Below, piece after piece: positions 11,352-21,244 of a stretch of 64,000 bases of DNA. This stretch comes from Carettochelys insculpta (taxonomy: Eukaryota > Chordata > Testudines > Carettochelyidae): positions 121,866,001 through 121,930,000 of the forward strand of contig NC_134137.1 of assembly GCF_033958435.1 (NCBI RefSeq), given 5' to 3'. The first letter of the stretch is position 1. Each line of letters starts with the position of its first letter. A program made the position numbers and the translations under genes. Below the pieces are notes generated by a model. It did not search any database and was not told where the DNA came from. It saw only the letters and a program-made list of their open reading frames with translations.

Positions 11352-11711
11352 TGGAAGCAGATGCCTTGAACAGATGCTTTGCACCAGACCATGAATCGGA
11401 GATCTGCCATGACATTCTTATCCCTGTGTTCCAGCAATGGGGAGTCCCAGTCATAGACTTATTTGCTACCCATCTGAATAGCCAATGCAAACGATATTGC
11501 TCCAGAGCGGGTTTGAGGCCGAACTCCCAGGGCAATGCATTTTTGATCAATTGGAGGTGTCCGCTACTCTGCACGTTTCCCCCAACAGTGCTAATTCCCA
11601 GAATGTTAGAGAAAGTCAACAGGGATGGAGCCAAGCTCATACTGATAGTGCCAGCCCAGGCATGTCAGCACTGGTTCCCTGTCCTGCACGGGATGTTGTT
11701 GCATGTGCTGC
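11352..11711 (+). pseudogene. DIRS-like element: displaced RNase H-end fragment
   Basis: The translation contains FQQWGVPVIDLFATHLNSQC, FPPTVLIPRMLEKV and ILIVPAQACQHWF. This matches the block between RNase H and the recombinase of DIRS-type retrotransposons (WGVPDVDLFAT...C, then FPP..LI.R.L.K, then .LV.P.W..Q.WF). In an ordinary element it lies after RNase H, yet here it sits before the RT part, and a second version occurs at about 12800-13060. That implies a rearranged or two-copy composite. Confidence 0.65.
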
Positions 11712-11789
11712 AGCTCCTGCCTTGTCCCACAGATATGGTTTGCTTCTCTCTCAACTTATAAGCTGCGTAGTTCCACATTGCAATCTGTC

Positions 11790-12285
11790 TTCCTCACAGG
11801 AAGGTCCTAAAGATTGTGGTGAACAAGGAACAATGTCAGTTCACAGTCCTTCTGTTCAGCCTGTTGACAGTTCCAAGGGTTTTCACCAAGTGCATGGCAG
11901 TGGTCGCAGCCTTCCTCTTCAGGCATGGTGTCCAGTTGTTCCCATATGTGACTGGTCAGTCACAGGGAGCTCACAGACCCAGGTCCATCAACACAAGATT
12001 CATTCACCAAACCTTTGACAGTCTTGGACTCTTGGTGAACGAGGATAAATAGAAGCTTGCCCCGACTCAAAGAATAGAGTTTGTGGGGGCTCTCCTAGGC
12101 TTGGTGCTCACCAGGGACTCCCTGTCGGAAAGAAGGTTTCAGGCTATGGCCAACATCATAAACAACTTGATCAAGTTCCCCACCATGACAGACAGGTGTT
12201 GCATGAAGCTCCTGGGACATATGGCAGCTTGTACGTTCATGGTGCAACACACCAGACTTCATCTATGTCCCCTCCAGTTGTGACT
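11790..12285 (+). pseudogene. DIRS-like element: reverse transcriptase fragment
   Basis: Reading frames give KEQCQFTVLLFSLLTVPRVF, TKCMAVVAAFLFRHGVQLFP, LGLLVNEDK and FVGALLGLVL, in the order expected for a DIRS RT palm and thumb. Where the family has the YLDD catalytic box, this copy reads YVTGQSQ, so both aspartates are gone. A TAG interrupts the frame soon after NEDK. The copy is enzymatically dead. Confidence 0.7.
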
Positions 12286-12289
12286 CACT

Positions 12290-13100
12290 TTGGTATACCA
12301 ACCTGTGAGGGACAATATAGACAAATTAATGACATTGCCGCAGCAGGTGTTGCAGACCTTGCATTGGTGGCTGGACACTTGGACTATGTGTGCAGAGGTA
12401 CCATTCAGGACTCCCCAACCTTCTCTATATCTGGTAACCCAAGTGTTAGATTTAAGCTGGGGGTGCACATCTGGGGGAGTGCCAGTCTCAGGCTCTGGGG
12501 CACTTCAGACCTCACGTTTTATAGCAGTGTGAGGGAGCTCAGGGTGATCAGGTTGGCATGCAAAGTGTTTTGGGAGAACCTAGTGGGGCATTGTGTGTCA
12601 GTGAGTACAGACAACATGACAGCAATGTATTATATTAACAGACCAAGGGGAGCACGCTTCTCTCCCCTATGTCACGAGTCCCTCAGGCTGTGGGAGTTTT
12701 GCATTCAACACAGAATTCTCCTGCAGGCCCATTACTTACCACAATACCATAGCAGACCACTTCAGCACGTCTTTCATGAACCCTGAGTGGTCCGTTCACC
12801 TGGACATGGTGCAATCAGTTTTCCACGTTTGGGGCTATCCCCAAGCAGACCTGTTTGCCATGCACCTCAGTGCGAAGTGCCAAACATTTTGTTCTTACCG
12901 TAACTGGAGTCCCAGATCCTAAGCAGATGAATTTTACATGCCCTGGACAGGCGTTCTGCTGTATGTGTTCTCTCTGGTTCCCTTCGTTCACAGGGTCTTC
13001 AAAATTCAAGGGGACCCAGCCTCGGTAATCTTGGTGGTTCCTGCGTGTGCCAGGCAGCATTGTACTCAGTTCTGCAGGACCTGTGGGTGTGCAACCCGAT
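12290..13100 (+). pseudogene. DIRS-like element: RNase H domain and following linker
   Basis: It contains ELRVIRLACKVFWENLVGHC, then VSTDNMTAMYYINRPRGARF and LCHESLRLWEFCIQH, typical of DIRS/Ngaro RNase H (STDN.T..YYIN..GG..S..L). It is followed by WGYPQADLFAMHLSAKCQTF, the second copy of the DLFA block. Frames are broken by stops and shifts. The element needs an RNase H to remove its RNA template; this copy is inactive. Confidence 0.7.
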
Positions 13101-13184
13101 AACACTCCCCTTAGACTCAGACCTGTTGATGTCGGAAGATGGGTGGCTCCAGTGCCCTAACCTCATGTCCCTTCGCCTCACAGC

Positions 13185-14200
13185 ATGGAAGCTTCATGGC
13201 TGAGTGCTATGGAACTTGCCTGCTCAGACCCAGTAAGGTACGTGCTTTTAAATAGTAGAAAACCTTCCACAAGGGCCGCTTACTTGGTGAAGTGGAAAAG
13301 GTTTGTGCTTTGGGTGTCCCAGAATGGATTATCCCCCTTGCAGGCCACAATGCCCTCGATTCTGGAGTATGTGTGGCACCAAAGTCAGGTGGGGCTGTCT
13401 CTGTCCTTTGTTAAAGTACACCTGCTGGCTATTTCCGCTTTTCATCCTGGTCCAGGCCTTTCATTGGTGTTCTTGAACCCTGTGGCCAGGAAATTTAGGA
13501 AAGGCATGAAGAGAGTTTGACCACTGGTGTGGGACCCCTTACTCTCCTGAAACCTCGGTTTGGTTTTGGCTAAGCTCGTGGGGCTCCCTTTCAAACCCCT
13601 TGCTTCCTGCTCCCTGCTCTTTTTAAGCTACAAAACAGCCTTTTTGGTGGCCATTTTTTCGGCCAGAAGGGTGTCTGAGCTGAGGGCTCTTATGGTGGAC
13701 CCACCCTATACCGTATTCCACAAGGACGAGATTAGACTGAGACCCATCCAGGTTTCTTATCAAAGGTGGTCTCCTCTTTCCATGTCAACCAAGATATTTC
13801 ATTACCTGTGTTTTATCCTAAGCCTCATGCTCCCCTCCAAGGGAGTAAAGTTTACCTATCCTAGATATACGTAGTGCTTTGGCTTTTTACATAGACAGGA
13901 CCAAGGCATTCAGAAAGTTGCAGCAGCTCTTTGTGGCTGCAGTGGACAGGATGAAGGGTATCCCAATTTCATCCCAGAGGATTTCGTTCTGGATACTGGC
14001 TTGTATTAAGGAGTGCTACAAGCTTTTACAGGGGTTCCCCCTCCTCACACCAGGGCTCACTCTACAAGGATGCATGCCTCTTCCATGGCATTCCTAGCCC
14101 ATGTCCCCATTCAGGAAATCTGTAGGGCTGCTCCTGGTCTTCCAGTCATACCTTTTCAGCCCTTTACACTATCACTCAGCACAGTAGGGAGGAAGCTGCA
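13185..14200 (+). pseudogene. DIRS-like element: tyrosine recombinase
   Basis: DIRS elements insert through a tyrosine recombinase instead of a DDE integrase. Here the N-terminal SAM-like part (PSTRAAYLVKWKRFVLWV) is followed by FLVAIFSARRVSELRAL, which carries the first catalytic Arg, and by RAHSTRMHASSMAFLAHVPI and QEICRAAPG, which carry His-x-x-Arg. At the place of the nucleophilic Tyr (family ..TFVRFY) this copy reads PFQPFT, so the Tyr appears lost. Frameshifts near 13530 and 13875 and a TAA near 14010 break the ORF. Confidence 0.75.
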
Positions 14201-14310
14201 GTGGGTAGGGTTATCCTGCAATCATTCTGGGGCTTTGCCCCACTTCCTAATGTCAGCTTGCATTCACCTAAATTGGAATACACATGAACAATCACTCAAA
14301 GAACAAAAGA

Positions 14311-14589
14311 CAGTTACTTCTGGAACTGGTATTGTAGAAGATGTGTTGTTCATGTCCATTCCCAAACCCTCACACCTTTCCCCATTGTCGGAGTAGCCAG
14401 CAAGAAGGAATTGAGTGGGAGGGCGGGGCCGGTAGTGCCTATATTGGGCATTATATTGATGTCACTCCAGCGGGTGCTGCTCCAATCTGACAGCTACCAG
14501 CCAGGGGAAAAGCCATGTGCACCCACGTCCATTGAAATGGACATGAACAACACATCTCAAAGAACACCAATTACGGAAGTAAGTAACTG
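14311..14589. repeat. Terminal inverted repeat of the DIRS-like element
   Basis: The arm at 14311-14360 (CAGTTACTTCTGGAACTG ... GTTGTTCATGTCCATT) is complementary, with small gaps, to 14536-14589 (AATGGACATGAACAAC ... GGAAGTAAGTAACTG). It follows the recombinase, where DIRS elements carry their 3' inverted repeat and internal complementary region. No matching left end was found upstream, so the element is 5'-truncated or rearranged. Confidence 0.65.
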
Positions 14590-15202
14590 TTTTTTCATTA
14601 CCTCTGCTCACAGCAGACCTCGGCCCACAGCCAGAGCCTGCCCTAAGGAGGGGATGCCCTGGTCAGGATGCAGAGGAGATTCCCACTCACCCTGCAATAA
14701 TCTCTGCCTAGGGATGGGAGGGGTACTTGGTCACAGTGATTGGAAGGGAGAGCCCCCCTCTTTCACTTCCCACATACGTTATTCAAAGAAGGCAATGTAA
14801 TTGTTTTTGTCTCCAGTTTTAAAAGTGAAAACTTGGCTGCTATAAGCTACGTCTACACGTGAACCCTACATCGAAGTAGCCTATTTCGATGTGGCGACAT
14901 CGAAATAGGCTATTTCGATGAATAACGTCTACACGTCCTCCAGGGCTGGCAACGTCGATGTTCAACATCGACGTTGCGCAGCACCACATCGAAATAGGCG
15001 CTGCGAGGGAACGTCTACATGCCAAAGTAGCACACATCGAAATAGGAGTGCCAGGCATAGCTGCAGACACAGTCACAGGGCGCACTAGCGCTTCCGGGGC
15101 AACAGCTAGCCGGTCCCTTAAAGGGCCCCTCCCAGACACACGCAGCCTGCACAGCACACGGTCTGAAGAGCCATAGGCACGCAGACCTCGGGCGACGCAG
15201 TC

Positions 15203-16932
15203 ATGGACCCCCAGCAGCAGCAGCAGCAGCCAGAGGTCCACCCAGCCGCCCCTGCAGGAGCAGGGCTCGCCCTGCTCCATGCCATGCGGGAGGCAGCTGA
15301 GCAGGCCCGCAGGGGAGCAGGACTCACCCCCACAACCCTGCAGCACCCCGACCCCCCTCCCCGCCTCACACGCCGCCGCCTGTGGAGCTACCCCACCAGC
15401 ACCAACTGGTGGGAGCAGCTGGTGCTTGAGGAGTGGGACGACGACCGCTGGCTCAGGAACTTTAGGATGAGCCGGCAGACATTTATGGAGCTGTGCCAGT
15501 GGCTCACCCCCGCACTCAGGCACCAGGACACCGCCATGCAGTGTGCCCTCCCAGTGGAGAAATGGGTCGGCATCGCTGTCTGGAAGCTGGCCACTCCAGA
15601 CAGCTACCGATCCGTGGGCCAGCAGTTTGGCGTCGGCAAGGCCACCGTCGGGGCTGTCCTCATGGAGATAAGAGGACCCACGGGGCGGGGGGGAGGCAGC
15701 CCTGGCAGGGCAGGGGGGCCCGGGCAGGGCAGGGCCACGCACACCCTGCTTACCCCTCATTGGTGCTCTCCCATGTGCTTCCCCTGCAGGTCGTGCGCGC
15801 CCTGCTCCTGCACAGGCTCGTGAGGCTGGGGGACCCAGATGCCACCATCGCGGGCTTTGCCACGCTGGGCTTCCCCAATTGCTTCGGGGCTCTGGATGGG
15901 ACTCTCATCCCCATCCGCGCCCCGCAACACAGTGCAGGACGCTACATAAACCGCAGGGGCTACCACTCAGTGGTCCTCCAGGCCTTGGTGGACAGCCAGG
16001 GCTGTTTCCAGGACGTTTATGTGGGCTGGCCTGGCAGCACCCACGCCGCCCGGGTTTTCCGGAACTCGGGCCTGTGCTGCCGGCTGAAGGCGGGGACCTA
16101 CATCCCCCAGCGGGAGATCCCTGTGGGGGACACCACCATGCCCCTCTGCGTCATCACCGATGCAGCATACCCCCTCCGGCCCTGGCTCATGCACCCGTGA
16201 AGGAGTTTTGCCTTCTCCCTCCTACATGTTTCCCAGGCCTGGCTGGGCTCTTGGCATCTAGACGGAACACCTGCTCTCGTGTATGCAAGCCGCCGGGAGC
16301 TGTGTTGTTTTGATTTGGTGTTTTTGAGAGTTCATGTTCAAGGACTGGGAGGGTTGATGTGGCTTTTTTAGAGATAGAAGTGCTGAGCCAGTTATTGTAG
16401 CTGATTGTAGCTGACTGGTTTTCTCATAATAATGTGCTCTCACTTGGTTATAAAAGCTGTGAGAATAATAAACTCAGGGCCTTCAGACTATAGAACTGTT
16501 GGCCCCCTGCTGTCTATGTTCGTCTTTGTCATTCATCCTTCGCGGTATCGCACCTCTGGGACCTGTCACTAAAAAGAAATACAACACACCCGTACACGGG
16601 CCATCTCTCTGCCAGCCAGGAGCGCTTCACCCAGTGCCTGAACCACGCGCGCTAGGTGGTGGAGCGCTCATTTGGCTGCCTCAAAGGGCGCTGGAGATGT
16701 CTCCTCACCCGCCTGGATGCGGGCCCCACCAGCATCCACCAGCTTGTGGGTGCGTGCAGCGCCCTACACAATCTGGTGGAGAGCAAGGGGGAGGCCTTTT
16801 TTCAGGGCTGGGCTGTGGAGGCCGGCAGGGCCGACGTGCAGCCACCCGCTGCCCCCCAGTCGCCAGGTGGACCCTGAAGGGACCCGGGCCCGGGAGGCCC
16901 TGCGGGCCCACTTCGATGAGGCCGTGGGGTGA
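15203..16932 (+). pseudogene. PIF/Harbinger (HARBI1-like) DDE transposase, interrupted
   Basis: It would cut and paste the element. The ORF starts at ATG 15203 with a short poly-Gln run (MDPQQQQQQPE). Exon 1 (to 15667) holds WWEQLVLEEWDDDRWLRNFR and FRMSRQTFMELCQWL, then VGIAVWKLATPDSYRSVGQQ and FGVGKATVG, the usual helix-turn-helix part. Exon 2 starts at 15790. The catalytic triad is visible: D in FGALDGTLIPI, D in ITDAAYPLRPWLMHP, E in VVERSFGCLKGRW. Breaks: the donor at 15668 reads ATAAGA where GTAAGA is expected; an LTR is inserted after LMHP (16198-16586); TAG at 16653-16655; and a frameshift near 16850 in a C run, after which the other frame ends at 16932. Without these it would be about 400 residues, near family length. 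Confidence 0.9.
16198..16586 (+). mobile_element. Solo LTR inserted in the transposase gene
   Basis: A 389-bp block begins TGAAGGAG and ends AATACAACA (TG...CA). It is flanked by the 6-bp direct repeat CACCCG (16192-16197 and 16587-16592). It has a TATAAAAG box (16449-16456) and an AATAAA signal (16467-16472), in the order of a retroviral or LTR-retrotransposon promoter and poly(A) site. Removing the block and one repeat restores the transposase reading ...LMHP-YTGHLS. No internal genes remain, so it is a solo LTR from recombination. A 6-bp duplication is common for some endogenous retroviruses. Confidence 0.88.
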
Positions 16933-17048
16933 ACTCTGCCAGGCCCCCCACTGTGCCCCCTCCCTTCCTCCACAACACTCCCTGCCCCTATGCCCACACC
17001 ACGGAGCACCCAACAGCACACCCCCCCCACACACACTTTTCCTGGACA

Positions 17049-17054
17049 AATAAA
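17049..17054 (+). terminator. Poly(A) signal for the Harbinger transposase gene
   Basis: AATAAA lies about 117 bp past the transposase end (16932), followed by TTGTTTGT. It lies between the two convergent Harbinger genes. Confidence 0.5.
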
Positions 17055-17268
17055 AGCAGACACTTGTTTGTAAAATCAAACTGGTTTTCTTTGAACTGTT
17101 GTTTTAATTAATACCAAACTATATCCAAGAACTTCTAACTATTATAAGTGAAAAATAAAAAAGTATGCATATATTTACAAAAAAAACCCAGGGATTGCAA
17201 GGAAGGGGAGAACTATTTACATGGGGGGGGGACGGGGCAAACGGGGGGCACAAATATATAAGTCCAAA

Positions 17269-18431
17269 CTATATACAACGGGGGGGGCACGTCCCGGGCC
17301 CCACGCCTCTGTAGTCCGACACTGGGGGTGGGCGGCCGGGAGCCCTGCCTTGGCTGCAGCCCTGTCCGGGGCTGGCTGGGGGCCGGGTGGACCGGAAGAT
17401 ATGTCCGGCGAGTCTCAGCTGGCCCCAGGTCTCCCTCGGCGGTCCGGCCCTCGGTGGCGGGGCGACGGCGGACGGCGCGGCGACGAGCGGAGCAGCGGGT
17501 GGCGCGGCGGGTGGAGCACTCAGGGCGGGCGCAGCGGTGGCCAGTGTGGCATCGGGGGCCAGATAGTCCACTAGGCGGTTGAACGTGTCCATGTAGGCCC
17601 CCCATGCCTCTTGGCACCAGGCCAGCGCCCGCTCCTGGAGGTGGAGGCGGCATTTCTCCACCCGCAGGCGCTGCTCCGAGACCTCCAGCTGCCGACGATG
17701 GATGGCCAGCAGCTGGGGGTCCGTCGCCGTCGGGTGGTGGTGCTGGGTCCACCGTCTTGCCCGCCTTGGGGCCGGTCGGTCCTTCACCGAGGGGTTGGCC
17801 TGGAGCGATGGCCCCGAAGGGGATTCCGGGACCACTGAAGCCTCACTGGCGCTCTCCGGTCCTTCCAATGGTGCAGCTGCGGAACACAGGAGGGGAGGAA
17901 GAAGAGTGGAGACAGGCGTTAGTGTGGGCCCCGAGCCGTGGCCCTTGTCCCACCACCCCTGTGCTGCAGGTTCCCCATCCCCGTCCCCGGGAGATGCTGC
18001 TGTGATGGGGTTCACGGGTCCCCCTGCACTGCACCCCGTCCCCCGGCGGGAGTGACTCTCACTTCACTCAGCAGGGTCTGACAGGAGAGGTTTCTTAGGC
18101 CACAGATGCCCAGTTTCTCCCAGAAGTGACAGTACAGCAGTCAGAGACAGTCTTTCCAACCCGTCCTGGGGAGAAGACCCCAAGGGGTGCCCCTCTGGGG
18201 TGTAGCTTTCCCCCTCCTCAGGCTGGCTGCCTTCCAGCTCTCCCTTCCCCTAGCCTCTACCTGCGGCCCCCCCGATTCAAAGCCAGCTCGGCTCCTCCCT
18301 CCTCTTTGTTCAGGGCAGAGGTGTAACCTGCCAGTTGTAGCCCCAGGATCATCCTTTGCCCCTGGGAGCTATTCAGCTTGTTGCTCATACTTAGCCTGAG
18401 TCTCGCATTTGCACTCCCCCAACTCTATCAC

Positions 18432-18465
<34 letters not shown>

Positions 18466-19296
18466 GGGGTGTCCCACCCCCTCCTCCCAGGGGACCCTAG
18501 AGGTTCCGCTCCCCCCTGTCCCCGGGATGGGGCATGGCACTGTCGTGCTGGGGGGTGGGTGCAGGGGCTGATGCACTCCTGTGAGGGACATGGCCATCGG
18601 GGCATGTGGAGGGCCCTAGCCACATATCTATTACCCCCACCCCTCAACCCCGGGGGTGTACACCGGGGGGGTACATACCTGTAGGTCCACTCCCACAGTC
18701 GGGGGACGCCCGGCTGCTGCTCCGGGATGGCAGGAGGATGTGCAGGCCGGTGTCAGTAGAGGAGGAGTCCCCCTCCTCCTCCTCCTGCTCCGGTGCCCCG
18801 GGGGTGGGCTCCGGGGGGGCCCCCGGGGTGCGGGGCTTACCTCTGGGGCGGACTCCGGCTCCGGGGCCTGCTGGGGCTCCTCAGCCGAGGTGTCAAGAGT
18901 GGCCGGAGGGGAGGAGGTGTGCCGGGGGCCCATGATGTCCCTGAGCTCCCTGTAAAAGGGGCAAGTGACGGGGGCGGCCCCAGATCGGCCAGCCGCATCC
19001 CGGGCCCGGGCGTAACCCTGCCGCAGCTCTTTCACTGTACTCCGGACATGGTCCGGAGTGTGGGCAGGGTGACCCCGGGCAGCCAGGCCCTCGGCCAGCC
19101 GAGCAAACGCATCTGCGTTCTGCCTCTTGCTCCCCATTACCTGGAGCACCTCCTCCTCGCTCCAGAGCCCCAGCAGGTCCCGAAGCTCGGCCTCCGTCCA
19201 GCAGGGGCCCCGCTGCCGCTTCCCAGCCTGGCTGCCAGCCTGGGAGCCCTGGCTCCCCTTGGGGGGGGGGCGTTGGGGGGGCTGCCGGGTGGCCAT
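17269..19296 (-). CDS. Harbinger Myb/SANT-like DNA-binding protein (second gene)
   Basis: Harbinger elements encode a Myb/SANT-like partner that binds the element ends and helps bring in the transposase. On the minus strand, from ATG at 19296-19294 (MATRQPPQRPPP), exon 1 contains KRQRGPCWTEAELRDLLGLW, then EEVLQVMGSKRQNADAFARL and HTPDHVRSTVKELRQGY, a Myb/SANT-like trihelix fold with its tryptophans. A donor GTATGT is visible (complement at 18673-18678). The downstream exon starts near 17876 after an acceptor TTCCGCAG and encodes a basic-acidic helix (LLAIHRRQLEVSEQRLRVEK) that ends around RLVDYLAP. The frame match across the intron is not exact with these sites, so the splice or a small indel is uncertain. 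A (CTG)n tract lies in the intron at 18434-18464. Confidence 0.75.
18434..18464. repeat. (CTG)n trinucleotide repeat
   Basis: About ten CTG units within the inferred intron of the Harbinger Myb-like gene. Confidence 0.9.
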
Positions 19297-19920
19297 CACA
19301 GCTGGGGTGGCTGTCTGTGCTGGCTGTGAGGCGTGCAGGCTGGCCGCGTGTCTGGGCTGCCGCCTGCACGTTCTCTCAGCTTCCTGCACAGGAAAGGGAG
19401 GGGGAGGGGACCTTTAAGGGGCCGCTCCACGTGGCCACCATTGAGCTGAGGGGCTGGAGAGAGCGTCTCTCAACCCCGCAGCTGATGGCTGCCATGGAGG
19501 ACCCCGCAATTTCGATGTTGCGGGACGCGCAACGACTACACGGTCCCTACTTCGACGTTGAACATCGAAGTAGGGCGCTATTCCTATCCCCTCATGGGGT
19601 TAGCGACTTCGACGTCTCGCCGCCTAACGTCGATGTTAACATCGAAATAGCACCCAACGCATGTAGCCGTGACGGGCGCTATTTCAAAGTTAGTGCTGCT
19701 ACTTCGAAGTAGCGTGCACGTGTAGACACGGCTATAGTTTTTTTTCCCTCCCACACACAAGTCAACCCTTAATTCTTCTGACCTGAAATAATGTAGAATG
19801 ATTATTATGGGAAACTTTATTGTTACTGAAATTTAAAATGTTCTGTACTTAATTCTACATTTTCTGTAAATCAAAATCCTATTTCACTTAGGGCTACAAT
19901 TAAACAGAGGAAATCAAAGA

Positions 19921-20188
19921 TTGAGGCTTGGTCTATGCTAGGGAGTTAAGTTGATTTCAGATACTCAATTATAGCTACAGCAATTGCATAGCTAGAATAG
20001 ACTTACCTACAATTGACTTACTGGGCCATCCACACAGAGGGAGGTCAACCGGAGAGTTTCTCCCGTTATCCTCCCTTACACCTCGCGATAGCAAGGAGTA
20101 CTGGGTTTGATTGCCAACCCCAGATAGTTGAATTTTGCTTTTCTCTCCTAGGCACGCAAGATGTAACTCTGGTAGTGTAAGACATACC
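19921..20188. mobile_element. Harbinger-type MITE in duplication copy A
   Basis: The ends AGGCTTGGTCTATGCTAGGG and CTGGTAGTGTAAGACATACC are a diverged inverted repeat. It interrupts sequence that is continuous in copy B (AGATCAAAATACTAAGTTCC near 21560), so it inserted after the duplication. It shares AATTGCATAGCTA with the MITE at 3848. Confidence 0.6.
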
Positions 20189-20567
20189 CGAAGTTTCAAG
20201 CAAGACTTGCTGTTAATCACTGGAAGAATTAGTAGTCCAAGTACTTTTATTACAAGTTCTTTCTGCCTGAAAACTACATTTTAATCTAAAACTTCAACTG
20301 TTTAATACCAACTGAAGTGGAGATGAGACAAATTAAGTAACTTATTCTATAGCACTGCACTACAATAGTCCATAACTGACTCCAGAAATAAAATTTTAGC
20401 TAAGTAATCGAAGTTCTTTATGGATTTATTCCCCCACCCCACCCCCAAACTCAGCATTTGCTTGTTGAAAAGTACAGACGTGACAATGTTTGACCTAACA
20501 CAATACCACTGGATGGTTTAGGGCCTTATCCTACAGCCACTGAATTAAATGAGTTTTGCCTTTAACA

Positions 20568-20874
20568 TGGGCAAGTAATAAGCAGCCCATGAGTCGGCTG
20601 TCGCTTGCTAGGGTTCGCACCTAATGGGCTGCCAAATGCTTTATTTACTTGCACATCCAGGGGCACAGCTATTCCCAGCCAATGGTTGCTGCGGGAAGTG
20701 GACTGGGCCAAGCTCCCACTTCCCACCACTTCCATTGACTGGGAACTGCAAACCACAGCCTCTGAAAGTGGCTGTACCTGAGGGTTCTCAGGTACATAAG
20801 GAGTCTGATGTCCCACCAGTGGCAAACCCTGGTGAACAGAATCCAGCCTGTGGGCTGCTCGTCATCCACCTCCG
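20568..20874. mobile_element. hAT-type MITE with 8-bp target duplication
   Basis: A 307-bp noncoding element with ends TGGGCAAGTAATAAGCAGCC and GGGCTGCTCGTCATCCACC. It is flanked by CTTTAACA (20560-20567) and CCTTAACA (20875-20882), an 8-bp duplication with one mismatch, the size made by hAT transposases. The right duplication copy has a single uninterrupted CCTTAACA at about 22529-22536. A related element lies at 35873. Confidence 0.8.
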
Positions 20875-21244
20875 CCTTAACAGCAGTGGATGAACGGTCA
20901 GACCTTCCACTGAATGTATCTGAACTGAATTTCTCAGTGAGTGGGGATCACAGTCAGTGGGGATTTGTAGCAGGGGGTTCACCTCTGGCAGCTACCCAAA
21001 GCGGCTCCCTGCTGCTGTCAGCAGAGAGATGCAACCATGACTGCATCAGGCACCTTGCCTCTGTCTGCAACGGCCACCCTCTGCAGCTCGTCTTGGTCAC
21101 AATTCCCAACCCTGGCCAATGGGCTGGCTGGAAGCCATGAAGTCACCTGTCAGGGAGAGGGGACAAAGGCAGCGTGCTCCTCAATAACATTTTTACCACC
21201 AGCACGTTGCTAACCCACGGAGTCCCACCCACACTGGTATAACT

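Larger units (their letters stand above)
14845..19733 (+). mobile_element. Two-gene PIF/Harbinger DNA transposon, 4.9 kb
   Basis: The ends are inverted repeats: left AGCTACGTCTACACGTG, right (complement) AGCCGTGTCTACACGTG. The flanks ATA (14842-14844) and ATA (19734-19736) form a 3-bp target duplication, as expected for Harbinger. Two convergent genes lie inside: a DDE transposase on + (15203-16932) and a Myb/SANT-like protein on - (19296-17269). The last ~300 bp on each side are full of palindromes (TATTTCGATG, ACTTCGAAGT) and repeats of GTCTACACGT, probably transposase or Myb-protein binding sites. GC content is far above that of the flanks and many CpGs survive, suggesting a fairly recent arrival. 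A solo LTR interrupts the transposase gene. Confidence 0.9.
14640..20960. repeat. Tandem duplication, left copy (A), carrying three transposon insertions
   Basis: After removing 14845-19736, about 19921-20188 and 20568-20882, the remaining ~1.2 kb aligns in order with 21245-22590. Shared landmarks include GAGGAGGGGATGCCC / AAGGAGGGGATGCCC, CACTTCCCACA, GTGAAA(A)CTTGGC, CTATTTCACT.AGGGCTAC, AGTCCAAGTAC, AGCACTGCACTA and CTACAGCCACTGAAT. The copies are clearly diverged, so the duplication is old. Confidence 0.7.

Noticed and set aside
14840..15760. 306-codon minus-strand open frame over the transposase
   Set aside because: It is the shadow of the transposase first exon and the GC-rich end; the sense strand carries the family motifs.
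17213..18055. Plus-strand open frames of 117-179 codons between the Harbinger genes
   Set aside because: They are GC-driven shadows of the minus-strand Myb-like gene; no motif on the plus strand.
18434..18464. (CTG)n as a disease-type expansion in a gene
   Set aside because: It lies in the intron of a transposon gene; length is ordinary for a microsatellite.
14845..19733. CpG-rich block as a CpG-island promoter of a host gene
   Set aside because: Inverted repeats, the target duplication and transposon genes explain the composition.
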